Positions 24,790 through 32,718 of a stretch of 63,974 nt of DNA are shown here, piece by piece. The notes beneath the pieces are model-generated. The model had not been told where the DNA came from. It was given only the letters and a program-made list of their open reading frames with translations, and searched no databases. Source of the stretch: UBA8752 sp042095055 (GTDB taxonomy: Bacteria; Bacteroidota; Bacteroidia; Flavobacteriales_D; Sanyastnellaceae). The stretch covers positions 1 to 63,974 of the forward strand of contig JBELBZ010000009.1 in the NCBI GenBank assembly GCA_042095055.1, read 5' to 3'. The position numbers and the translations under genes were made by a program. Numbering within the stretch: the stretch's first letter is position 1; each line of letters opens with the position of its first letter.

Positions 24790-25614
24790 ATGGCGAACGA
24801 AAGAAAGTGGGAACAGATTCAACCATTTGAAGACATTCGATTTGAGTTCTGTGAGGGCATAGCTCGGATTACCATTGACCGCCAACAGGTCTACAATGCG
24901 TTTCGACCCGAGACGAACATGGAAATGCTCGAGGCCATGGACATCGCCCGCGAGCGACAAGACATTGGTGTGGTCGTCCTAACAGGTGCAGGCGACAAGG
25001 CGTTCTGCAGCGGCGGTGACCAAAATGTCAAAGGCACAGGAGGCTACATTGGAGGGGATGGTGTACCCCGACTAAATGTCCTGGATTTGCACAAGAAAAT
25101 CCGTTCATTGCCCAAGCCTGTCATCGCTGCCGTCAATGGATATGCCATTGGAGGAGGCCACGTCCTGCACGTTGTATGTGACCTCACCATTGCATCAGAA
25201 AACGCCATTTTCGGCCAAACCGGCCCCAAAGTCGGCAGCTTTGACGCCGGCTTTGGATCGAGCTATCTCGCACGGCACGTGGGCCAAAAGAAAGCCCGTG
25301 AAATCTGGTTCCTCTGTGAACAGTATTCGGCCCAAGAAGCAGCGTCCATGGGACTGGTCAACACGGTGGTTCCCCTCGAGAAGCTGGAGGAGACCTACGT
25401 CAAGTGGTGCAAGACCATCATGAAGCGCTCTCCATTGGCCATCCGCATGATCAAGCGGGGCCTCAATGCGGAGTTGGATGGCCAAGCTGGACTGATGGAG
25501 TTCGCGGGAGACGCCACCTTGATGTATTACCTGATGGAAGAGGCCCAAGAAGGCAAGAATGCCTTCCTCGAAAAAAGGGACCCCGACTTCCAACAGTACC
25601 CCAAGTTCCCTTGA
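24790..25614 (+). CDS. menB: 1,4-Dihydroxy-2-naphthoyl-CoA synthase MenB
   Basis: This 274-residue crotonase-fold enzyme cyclises O-succinylbenzoyl-CoA to DHNA-CoA. The MenB hallmarks are present: KAFCSGGDQ with the oxyanion-hole glycines, VNGYAIGGGHVL, QTGPKVGSFDAGFGSSYLAR, and the C-terminal EGKNAFLEKRDPDF. The ATG at 24790 fits the conserved N-terminus better than an upstream TTG. It is the only men gene separated from its upstream neighbour (81 bp), and that gap holds a promoter-like box and a hairpin. menA follows after 5 bp. Confidence 0.97.
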   Translation: MANERKWEQIQPFEDIRFEFCEGIARITIDRQQVYNAFRPETNMEMLEAMDIARERQDIGVVVLTGAGDKAFCSGGDQNVKGTGGYIGGDGVPRLNVLDLHKKIRSLPKPVIAAVNGYAIGGGHVLHVVCDLTIASENAIFGQTGPKVGSFDAGFGSSYLARHVGQKKAREIWFLCEQYSAQEAASMGLVNTVVPLEKLEETYVKWCKTIMKRSPLAIRMIKRGLNAELDGQAGLMEFAGDATLMYYLMEEAQEGKNAFLEKRDPDFQQYPKFP

Positions 25615-25619
25615 GGGGC

Positions 25620-26531
25620 ATGATCCGAGACTTCATACAGGCCGCGCGGTTGCGCACCTTGCCTTTGGCCAGCGCCTGCGTTCTCACGGGCGGGGCTTTG
25701 GCGGCTGCAGCTGGCACTGAACAAGCGCGATTCACCCCCTTGTTCGCAGGCTGCCTTTTGACGGTTGTCCTGCTGCAGGTCCTCGCCAATTTTGCCAACG
25801 ACCTCGGAGACTTCACCAATGGTGCGGATCGGGCAGAAGGCCACCAACGCAGCGACCGTGCTGTGGCTTCTGGTCGGATATCTGCTGCCCAAATGAAACG
25901 CGCCGTTGCCGCCGCTGGGGCGCTGGCGCTGCTGGTTGGAAGTTCAACCGTTATCTGGGCTGCGGGAGACCACATCTTGACGGTGCTGTTTTGGATCGGC
26001 ATGGGCATCTTGTCCATTGGCGCAGCATACACGTACACCGCCGGCCACCGACCCTATGGGTACAGCGGTTTAGGAGACATCAGCGTCCTGGTCTTCTTTG
26101 GACTGGCCGGCGTTGCGGGCACCGCAGCGCTGATCACAGGCACCTTTGCCGCGGTGTGGATCTTGCCCTCTCTGAGCATTGGGTTGTTCAGTGTGGCGGT
26201 ACTCAATTTGAACAACCTGCGGGACCACACCTCGGATGCGGTCACGGGCAAGCACACCTTGGTGGTGCGCATGGGCTTTGACCGGGCCAAGGTCTACCAC
26301 GCCCTGCTCTTGGGTGGAGCTTGGGGAAGCCTGCTTGCATTTTGGGCATTGGACGCCGGAGGCCCTTGGCATGGCAAACTGTGGTACGGGCTGTTTGCGC
26401 TCGTGCACATCAAACACCTGGCCTTGGTTTTCCGGACGCAAGACCCTGCGGAACTTGACGGGGAACTGAAAAAGGTGGCCCTGAGCACCTTCGCCATTTC
26501 ATTGTTCCTTTTCCTGAGCGCAACCGCATGA
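25620..26531 (+). CDS. menA: 1,4-Dihydroxy-2-naphthoate prenyltransferase MenA
   Basis: This 303-residue UbiA-superfamily membrane enzyme attaches a polyprenyl chain to DHNA, giving demethylmenaquinone. The first Asp-rich motif is NFANDLGDFTNGADR (about 56-70); the second is NNLRDHTSDAVTGK (about 197-210). Eight or nine hydrophobic helices are apparent. It overlaps menC by 4 bp (ATGA). The methyltransferase that finishes the pathway (UbiE/MenG) is not in this window. Confidence 0.94.
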   Translation: MIRDFIQAARLRTLPLASACVLTGGALAAAAGTEQARFTPLFAGCLLTVVLLQVLANFANDLGDFTNGADRAEGHQRSDRAVASGRISAAQMKRAVAAAGALALLVGSSTVIWAAGDHILTVLFWIGMGILSIGAAYTYTAGHRPYGYSGLGDISVLVFFGLAGVAGTAALITGTFAAVWILPSLSIGLFSVAVLNLNNLRDHTSDAVTGKHTLVVRMGFDRAKVYHALLLGGAWGSLLAFWALDAGGPWHGKLWYGLFALVHIKHLALVFRTQDPAELDGELKKVALSTFAISLFLFLSATA

Positions 26532-27622
26532 CAGGCTTTGACATCCGCATTGTGGAGCGCACGCTTCAATTCAAGCAGCCCGCGGGCACCTCGCGCGGCG
26601 TCCTGCTGGAAAAGCCCAGCTTTTTCGTGGTTGCTCAGGACAATGAGGAGGATGGCCGCATGGGCATTGGCGAGTGCAGTTTGATTCCTGGCCTTTCTCC
26701 AGAAAGTGCCCCTCGGGCCAGGATGGAGCTCAAAAAACTGGCTGCATCGGGCACCCTCGACCCCAAAGCCATGAGCCTGCAGTACCCGGCAGTGAGGTTT
26801 GCGGCTGAAACCGCTTTGATCGACCTTCTGAACGAAGGCGACAGAACCTTGTTTCCAGGTCCTTTTACAGAGGGCCGTCCCGCGCCCATCAACGGCCTGA
26901 TCTGGATGGGCGATCCCGCAGGCATGGTGGACCAAGCTGCTGCCTTGCTCGAACGGGGCTTTGACACCCTCAAGCTCAAGGTTGGCGCTTTGGATTTCGA
27001 GCAAGAATTGGAATGTCTCCAGGCCATCCGTTCCATTGCACCTGCCGAGAAAGTCACCCTGCGGCTCGATGCCAATGGAGGTTTGGACGATGGAGACGTC
27101 GCCGTTACCCTGCGCAAACTGGAGCGGCTGGCGGCTTTTGACATTCACAGCATGGAACAGCCGGTAAAGCCAGGGCAATGGAAGAAGATGCAGTCCATTT
27201 GCGCCGACTCTGCCATCCCCATCGCCTTGGATGAAGAGTTGATTGGCGTTCATGACACGACCCTTCGCCGCAACATGCTGCATGTGATTCAGCCGGCTTT
27301 TGTCATTCTGAAACCGAGTTTAATCGGCGGTTTTGTAGAGGCCAACCATTGGATTGACCTCGCCGCGGAAGTTGGAGCGAAGTGGTGGGCCACCAGTGCT
27401 TTGGAGAGCAACATTGGACTCAACGCCATTGCGCAATGGGCCGCCGATGCCACCCTCGAGGATCCCGATCCCATTCCGCAAGGCCTCGGAACAGGAAGCC
27501 TCTTTACCGACAACATCCCCTCTCCTTTGGTGGTGGAAGGCGGCACGCTCCGCATGGAAACCGATGGTCTCCTAGACCGGCCGCATGCCCAAGGCTGGGA
27601 CCTGACCTCTTTGCTCCCATGA
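26528..27622 (+). CDS. menC: o-Succinylbenzoate synthase MenC
   Basis: This 364-residue enolase-superfamily protein dehydrates SHCHC to o-succinylbenzoate. Catalytic residues of the family can be placed: KxK in LKLKVG (about 149-151), metal ligands in RLDANGG (about 180), SMEQP (about 209) and ALDEEL (about 235), and the second Lys in ILKPSL (about 261). Enzymes of this group are sometimes annotated as dipeptide epimerases, but the location between menA and menE settles the role. The start ATG overlaps the menA stop, and its stop overlaps the menE start. Confidence 0.93.
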   Translation: MTGFDIRIVERTLQFKQPAGTSRGVLLEKPSFFVVAQDNEEDGRMGIGECSLIPGLSPESAPRARMELKKLAASGTLDPKAMSLQYPAVRFAAETALIDLLNEGDRTLFPGPFTEGRPAPINGLIWMGDPAGMVDQAAALLERGFDTLKLKVGALDFEQELECLQAIRSIAPAEKVTLRLDANGGLDDGDVAVTLRKLERLAAFDIHSMEQPVKPGQWKKMQSICADSAIPIALDEELIGVHDTTLRRNMLHVIQPAFVILKPSLIGGFVEANHWIDLAAEVGAKWWATSALESNIGLNAIAQWAADATLEDPDPIPQGLGTGSLFTDNIPSPLVVEGGTLRMETDGLLDRPHAQGWDLTSLLP

Positions 27623-28689
27623 GCAGGGCTTGGCGCATTTCCGCCCAAGGCCAGGTGCAGCCTCCTTCAGAGCAAGGGGGCTGGACTTCGGATTTTGAAA
27701 ATGCCGCAGACCAGTGGCAACGCGGGTGCCCTTCGGCCCGCACCTCCGGGAGCACAGGCGCTCCAGTGGAGCACCGCTTTACCGTGGAATCGGTGCGTGC
27801 TTCAGCCGCGTCGACCGCTGCACACTTTCTTCTCGATGGTCCCCACCGCGGAGAGGTCTTCGCTTGGTCCGCGCTGCCAGCAGCTGGCACCGGCGGCCGA
27901 ATGATGGTTTGGAGGGCATTGGCCTTGGGTTGGGACCTCACCGTGACCAAGCCTGCGCTGGCGCTGGAAGTTCCTGTCGCCCCATCAACCGATGGCCGCT
28001 ATCACTTTGCCGTCGCTACACCATTGCAAGCAGAGCACCTCATGGCCTCTGGCCAACTCAACCGGTTCGCCATGCTTTTGCTCGGAGGTGCGCCGCTATC
28101 CCCTGACCTCGAATCTGCTCTAGAACAGGCCGCAGCCGCTGCGGAATGCCGCATTTTTCATGGCTTTGGCATGACCGAAACGCTGACCCACGTCGCCACG
28201 CGCCCCCTCGGCACTTTGGCTTACACAGCATTGCCCGGCGTTGAGGCAAGGGCCACGGAAACGGGCGCTCTGGTGCTGGATGTCCCTCTGCGCGGGGTCA
28301 AAGGACTGGTCACCCGAGACGCCGTGAGGCTCCACTTCGGAGACGCTCACACCCCAGATTCGGATGAAGCTGCCCGCCAATTTTATTGGTTGGGGCGTAT
28401 GGATGACGTCATCAATTCTGCAGGCCTCAAGTTTCATCCTGCGGCATTGGAACGCCGGTGGTCGCCCCTTTTGAGCGACGTCTTGAATGACCGGAAATGG
28501 TATGTCACTGGGAGACCAGACGACAGCCTCGGAGACCGCGTCACCCTCGTGGTGGAAGGCAAACCGCATCCTGATTTGGCCACCGCAGTGCTCGAAGTCC
28601 TCAAAGACGAAGGCCATGCACGCCCCCGTTCCGTGGAATTTCAGGATGTTTTTGAAGAAACGGCTTCAGGGAAAGTCCGCCGAATCTGA
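27619..28689 (+). CDS. menE: o-Succinylbenzoate-CoA ligase MenE (short form)
   Basis: This 356-residue adenylate-forming enzyme activates o-succinylbenzoate with ATP and CoA. Motifs are the P-loop ARTSGSTGAP (about 40-50), FHGFGMTET (about 179-187), WLGRMDDVINSAGLKFHP (hinge and A8 motif), and a C-terminal ETASGKVRR with the catalytic Lys. It is about 100 residues shorter than E. coli MenE, missing most of the N-terminal subdomain, as in other Bacteroidota. It starts at the ATG overlapping the menC stop. Confidence 0.92.
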   Translation: MSRAWRISAQGQVQPPSEQGGWTSDFENAADQWQRGCPSARTSGSTGAPVEHRFTVESVRASAASTAAHFLLDGPHRGEVFAWSALPAAGTGGRMMVWRALALGWDLTVTKPALALEVPVAPSTDGRYHFAVATPLQAEHLMASGQLNRFAMLLLGGAPLSPDLESALEQAAAAAECRIFHGFGMTETLTHVATRPLGTLAYTALPGVEARATETGALVLDVPLRGVKGLVTRDAVRLHFGDAHTPDSDEAARQFYWLGRMDDVINSAGLKFHPAALERRWSPLLSDVLNDRKWYVTGRPDDSLGDRVTLVVEGKPHPDLATAVLEVLKDEGHARPRSVEFQDVFEETASGKVRRI

Positions 28690-28709
28690 GGCTGTTGCAT
28701 CTTCGCACC

Positions 28710-29297
28710 ATGACGCTACCCCGCCTCGTATTTGCCACGCGCAACCCTGGAAAGGTCAAGGAAATTGCCCAACTGCTCGACGGACATTTTACCGTTGTGG
28801 GACTGGATGAAGTGGGGTGCCATGAAGACGTTCCTGAAACCGCGGACACCATTGAAGGCAACGCCATTCAGAAGGCAGAGTATGTAAAGACCCACTATGG
28901 CGTAGACTGCTTTGCAGACGATACTGGATTGGAAGTAAACGCCTTAAATGGCAGACCTGGCGTGCATACTGCACGATATGGCGGGCCAGAAAAAGACGCC
29001 AACGCCAACATGGACAAGCTGCTTGCCGCGCTGGTGGATCAGCCTGACCGCGGTGCCCGTTTCAAAACCGTCATCGCATTGACCACGGTTGAGGGCACCC
29101 TCTCCTTCGAAGGCATCTGTCAGGGCAGCATAGCGCTGCAGCGCAGTGGAGCCGATGGGTTCGGTTATGACCCCATTTTCGTCCCAGAAGGGGGAACGGC
29201 AACTTTTGCTGAAATGGAGGCGGCCGACAAGAACCGCATCAGCCACCGTGGAAAAGCCGTTCGGGCCATGGTCGCAAAACTCAAGAACGGCGGTTGA
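28710..29297 (+). CDS. rdgB: XTP/dITP diphosphatase (RdgB/HAM1)
   Basis: This 195-residue house-cleaning pyrophosphatase removes non-canonical purine triphosphates (dITP, XTP). Family signatures are FATRNPGKVKEI at the N-terminus, FADDTGLEVNALNGRPGVHTARY in the middle (quoted only as landmark, residues about 68-90), SGADGFGYDPIFVPEG, and HRGKAVRAM at the end. The ATG at 28710 precedes the motif directly. It sits 20 bp after menE and may be read from the men transcript. Confidence 0.95.
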   Translation: MTLPRLVFATRNPGKVKEIAQLLDGHFTVVGLDEVGCHEDVPETADTIEGNAIQKAEYVKTHYGVDCFADDTGLEVNALNGRPGVHTARYGGPEKDANANMDKLLAALVDQPDRGARFKTVIALTTVEGTLSFEGICQGSIALQRSGADGFGYDPIFVPEGGTATFAEMEAADKNRISHRGKAVRAMVAKLKNGG

Positions 29298-29315
29298 CAA
29301 TGAATCGTTTCGGGC

Positions 29316-29347
29316 TTCGTCAGACTCGCCATCTCATCTTACGTTTG
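29316..29347 (+). promoter_or_regulatory. Candidate accA promoter (TTCG-N20-TACGTTTG)
   Basis: TACGTTTG at 29340-29347 is an exact TAnnTTTG box. TTCG at 29316-29319, 20 bp upstream, is one base off the TTTG element. It lies in the 95-bp space between rdgB and accA. Confidence 0.5.
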
Positions 29348-29392
29348 TACCAGTTCTGTGTCGTGCAGAGCTTAGACTGAGGAAACATCCAG

Positions 29393-30346
29393 ATGAACTA
29401 CCTCGATTTCGAAGAGCCCATCCGCCAATTGCGCGAACAGCTCGAACAGGCCCAGGACATCGACGGGCAGGGCCAGGTTGACATGCAGAGTACTGTAGCC
29501 GACCTCGAACAAAAAATCGAAGCCATCAGCCAGGAGATTTATGCCAACCTGTCGCCTTGGCAGCGGGTTCAGGTTTCCCGCCACCCCGACCGGCCATATA
29601 CCCTCGACCACATTGAAGCCCTCACAGATGGGCGGTTCATGGAGCTGCATGGTGATCGGAATTGCAAAGACGACAAGGCCATGGTCGGCGGCTTGGGCAT
29701 GATTGACGACCTGCCGGTCATGTTTGTTGGCCAGCAAAAAGGGGCCAACACCAAATTGCGCCAATACCGCAATTTCGGCATGGCCAACCCCGAGGGATAC
29801 CGCAAGGCATTGCGCCTCATGAAATTGGCCGAGAAGTTCAACCGCCCGGTGATTTGCCTGATTGACACCCCAGGTGCCTACCCAGGCTTGGAGGCTGAGG
29901 AGCGGGGACAAGGCGAAGCCATTGCGCGCAATTTGATCGAAATGATGCAACTGCGCGTTCCCGTCATCTGCGTGGTGATTGGTGAAGGGGCTTCAGGTGG
30001 CGCGCTGGGCATCGGAATTGGGGACCGCGTCCTCATGATGGAGCACACCTGGTACTCTGTGATCTCACCGGAATCCTGCTCAAGCATCTTGTGGCGCTCT
30101 TGGGACCACAAAATGAAAGCGGCTGAAGCGCTCAAGTTGACTGCCGACGACATGCTCGGCAACAAGCTCATCGACGGCATCATACCCGAGCCATTGGGCG
30201 GTGCCCACAATGACCGAGATGCAGCCTTCAACTCCGTAAAAGACGAGATTTTGAAGCACCTCCGTAAACTCCGAGTACAGAATCCCGATAAACGCATCGA
30301 TGCCCGTATTAGAAAGTTCTCTTCTATGGGTGTTGTTCAGGCCTGA
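29393..30346 (+). CDS. accA: Acetyl-CoA carboxylase carboxyltransferase subunit alpha
   Basis: This 317-residue AccA protein carries out, with AccD, the carboxyl transfer from biotin to acetyl-CoA that makes malonyl-CoA. Landmarks are the N-terminal helix pair (LDFEEPIRQLREQLEQ), YTLDHIEAL...ELHGDR, LIDTPGAYPGLEAEERGQ (oxyanion-hole region) and GEGASGGALGIGIGDRV. The length matches E. coli (319). A promoter of its own lies upstream. Confidence 0.97.
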   Translation: MNYLDFEEPIRQLREQLEQAQDIDGQGQVDMQSTVADLEQKIEAISQEIYANLSPWQRVQVSRHPDRPYTLDHIEALTDGRFMELHGDRNCKDDKAMVGGLGMIDDLPVMFVGQQKGANTKLRQYRNFGMANPEGYRKALRLMKLAEKFNRPVICLIDTPGAYPGLEAEERGQGEAIARNLIEMMQLRVPVICVVIGEGASGGALGIGIGDRVLMMEHTWYSVISPESCSSILWRSWDHKMKAAEALKLTADDMLGNKLIDGIIPEPLGGAHNDRDAAFNSVKDEILKHLRKLRVQNPDKRIDARIRKFSSMGVVQA

Positions 30347-30365
30347 TTGGCGTTTAAGGAACCCT

Positions 30366-30373
30366 TACTTTTG
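30366..30373 (+). promoter_or_regulatory. TACTTTTG -7 box before the TPR lipoprotein gene
   Basis: Exact TAnnTTTG match 16 bp before the ATG at 30389. TTG at 30347-30349 is 16 bp upstream, slightly closer than usual. The mRNA leader would be very short. Confidence 0.45.
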
Positions 30374-30388
30374 CCCGCGATACGATTC

Positions 30389-32092
30389 ATGAACATGCAG
30401 TACCCCCTTCGCCACACTCTGGCTTTCCTCCTTCCCGCGCTCGCGCTTCTCCTCGCCCTTCCAGGTTGCGGTGGACTGGGCAAAATGGACAAGGCCATCG
30501 AAGAATTGAACCTCTCTATGGACCCAGAACCCTTGATTTTGCAGGGCAATGAGGTCGCACTGAGCCTTTCTGGAACCTTTCCTGAAAAGTACTTCGCCAA
30601 GAAAGCCATCATCGAAGCCACTCCGGTGCTCGTATGGGATGGAGGCGAAGCTGCTTTCGAAACGCAGGGTTTCCAGGGAGAAGACGCCGCCGGCAATTAC
30701 ATGGTGGTGCCTTTCAAATCCGCCAAGTCCTTTGACTACAGCGCATCTGTGCCCTACCAAGAAGGCATGGAGGACGGTGCCCGCCTCGAACTCCGCATCA
30801 GCGGTACAATGGGCAGCAAGTCGATGGACTTTGCTCCTGTGGTCCTCGGAGACGGCGTCATCACCACCCCGAACTGGGTGCAGTCTGACGACCGTTTTGT
30901 GATGGGCGAAGATGATTTCCAGCGCGTGGTGTCGTACACCCAGCAGGCGGAGATCAACTACGATTACAACCGCTCCAATGTGCGTTCTGCAGAATTTCGG
31001 GACGGCGACATGCAGGAGATGAAGGAATTCTTCTCTTTCGCAGCAGACCATGACAGTGTTATGCTGAAGCGCACTGACGTCAGCGCCTACGCTTCTCCAG
31101 AAGGTGAAATCACCTTGAACGAGGACCTCGCCTTGGAACGCGCCGAAAGCGCCAATGCCGCAGTAGCCCGGTTGCTCAAGCGCAGCAAGATTGACGTGGC
31201 AGACGGCTTCTATGGAAACAACCCCAAAGGTGAAGACTGGGATGGTTTCCAGACTCTGATGCGCGCTTCTGACATCGAAGACAAGGACCTCATTCTCCGT
31301 GTATTGTCCATGTACAACGACAAAAACCGCAGGGAAGAAGAGATCAAGAACATCGCCAAGACCTACCAGGCGATCGAAAAAGAAATCTTGCCCGCCTTGC
31401 GCCGCTCCATGATCACCCTCCACTATGACATCGAGGGATACACTGACGGTGAGCTCAAGGATTTGGCCATGTCCAACCCCGACACCTTGACGGTGGAGGA
31501 GGCGCTGTACGCGGCCACCCTGTTCGAATCCAACGAAGACAAGTTGAAGGTCTACGAGGCAACCAGCCGCGTGCACAGCGGTGACTGGCGCGGTCCCAAC
31601 AACGAAGGCGTATGCCTGATGGACATGGGCAAGCTCAACCAAGCTGCCGACCGCTTCATGGCCGCTGATGAGCGTGGAGACAGCCCCATCATCAACAACA
31701 ACCTCGGTGCTGTGGCCCGAATGAAAGGCAACCTCACCGATGCGAAGCGGATGTTGGCCAGCGCTTCTGGTGCCGGCGATGCCGTGAAGTACAACAAGGC
31801 CATCCTCGCCATTCAAGAAGGCAATTACAGCCAAGCAGTCTCCAACTTTAGCGGAGAGAATACTGTGAATGCTGCACTCGCCAAGCTGTTGAATGGCGAT
31901 GCCAACGGCGCCAAGACCATCTTGAACAATGCCAACGACGACAGCGCTGTAGCCCACTATGTCTTGGCCATCGCCAACGCCCGTGTCGGCAATGCGGCTG
32001 AAGCCAAGCAGCACCGCGATATGGCCGTCCAAAAAGACGCCAGTCTTTCAGCCAAAGCGAGCGCTGACCTCGAGTTCCGCGACCTCGACTGA
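30389..32092 (+). CDS. Lipoprotein with OmpA-like and TPR-like regions, function unknown
   Basis: This 567-residue protein has a lipoprotein signal (LLALPGC). A beta-rich N-terminal part (about 25-190) is followed by a region with TDVSAYASPEGE...NEDLALERAESANAAVARLL (about 225-270). That region resembles the OmpA-type motif in which a conserved Ala/Glu-rich helix follows a YAS(P/D) turn. The C-terminal 170 residues form helical TPR-like repeats (NNEGVCLMDMGKLNQAADRF; NNNLGAVARMKGNLTDAKRM). A role in holding the outer membrane or in a secretion complex is possible but not shown. ATG 30395 is an alternative start. A bidirectional terminator follows. Confidence 0.75.
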   Translation: MNMQYPLRHTLAFLLPALALLLALPGCGGLGKMDKAIEELNLSMDPEPLILQGNEVALSLSGTFPEKYFAKKAIIEATPVLVWDGGEAAFETQGFQGEDAAGNYMVVPFKSAKSFDYSASVPYQEGMEDGARLELRISGTMGSKSMDFAPVVLGDGVITTPNWVQSDDRFVMGEDDFQRVVSYTQQAEINYDYNRSNVRSAEFRDGDMQEMKEFFSFAADHDSVMLKRTDVSAYASPEGEITLNEDLALERAESANAAVARLLKRSKIDVADGFYGNNPKGEDWDGFQTLMRASDIEDKDLILRVLSMYNDKNRREEEIKNIAKTYQAIEKEILPALRRSMITLHYDIEGYTDGELKDLAMSNPDTLTVEEALYAATLFESNEDKLKVYEATSRVHSGDWRGPNNEGVCLMDMGKLNQAADRFMAADERGDSPIINNNLGAVARMKGNLTDAKRMLASASGAGDAVKYNKAILAIQEGNYSQAVSNFSGENTVNAALAKLLNGDANGAKTILNNANDDSAVAHYVLAIANARVGNAAEAKQHRDMAVQKDASLSAKASADLEFRDLD

Positions 32093-32110
32093 TTGGACAT
32101 CCTGTCCATC

Positions 32111-32148
32111 AAAAAGCCCCGGATGCACAATGCAGCCGGGGCTTTTTT
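32111..32148. terminator. Bidirectional terminator between the lipoprotein and methyltransferase genes
   Basis: AAAAAGCCCCGG pairs with CCGGGGCTTTTTT around a 13-base loop. Runs of A and T on both sides let it stop the converging transcripts from each strand. Confidence 0.88.
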
Positions 32149-32166
32149 ATTGGAGGTCGGGTCACT

Positions 32167-32718
32167 TTAGGACTGCGGGGGCCCCATGGCGCGGTACGCT
32201 TGCCAACAAACCATGCCCGCTGCCACGGACACGTTGAGGCTGTGCTTCACCCCGAACTGCGGGATTTCAAGCACACCGTCTACCGCAGCCAACACTTCCG
32301 GTGCGCAGCCGCGCACTTCATTGCCGAGTACGACGGCCCATTTTCCTTGGCGCTCTGGGGACCAATGCTCAAGGGCCACTGCCCCACTGGCCTGCTCCAG
32401 GGCCAAAACCTCAAACCCTTGGCTTTGCAGACCCCGAATGGTCTCTACCGTATGCTCATGGCCGGTCCATTCGACGTGATCGGTTGCGCCGAGTGCGGTC
32501 TTGAGGATGTCCCGGTGGGGCGGACGGGCAGTATATCCACAGAGGTCCAAACCATGCAGGCGAAAGGCATCTGCAGTGCGGAACACCGAGCCCACGTTTT
32601 GGGCACTGCGGATCTGATCCAAAACAAAGCGCAAGGGCATCTTTTCAGCGGCCACAAAGTCCTCCGCCGATAAGCGCGACAAATCCTGCATCGGCGTTGC
32701 GCGGTGCCCTTCTGACAT
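32167..32718 (-). CDS. SpoU-family RNA 2'-O-methyltransferase
   Basis: This 183-residue SPOUT enzyme shows the three trefoil-knot motifs: NVGSVFRTADAF (motif 1), WAVVLGNEVRG (motif 2) and IPQFGVKHSLNVSVAAGM (motif 3). It would methylate a ribose 2'-OH of tRNA or rRNA using SAM. TrmH/TrmL-like are the closest types, but the target nucleotide cannot be decided. It overlaps sppA by one base (TGATG), so it is coupled to it. Confidence 0.9.
   Translation of the reverse strand: MSEGHRATPMQDLSRLSAEDFVAAEKMPLRFVLDQIRSAQNVGSVFRTADAFRLHGLDLCGYTARPPHRDILKTALGATDHVEWTGHEHTVETIRGLQSQGFEVLALEQASGAVALEHWSPERQGKWAVVLGNEVRGCAPEVLAAVDGVLEIPQFGVKHSLNVSVAAGMVCWQAYRAMGPPQS

Noticed and set aside
30365..32032. 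A 555-codon minus-strand frame opposite the lipoprotein gene
   Set aside because: No domain, no start context. The plus frame has a lipobox, TPR-like repeats and a promoter box, and a terminator closes it.
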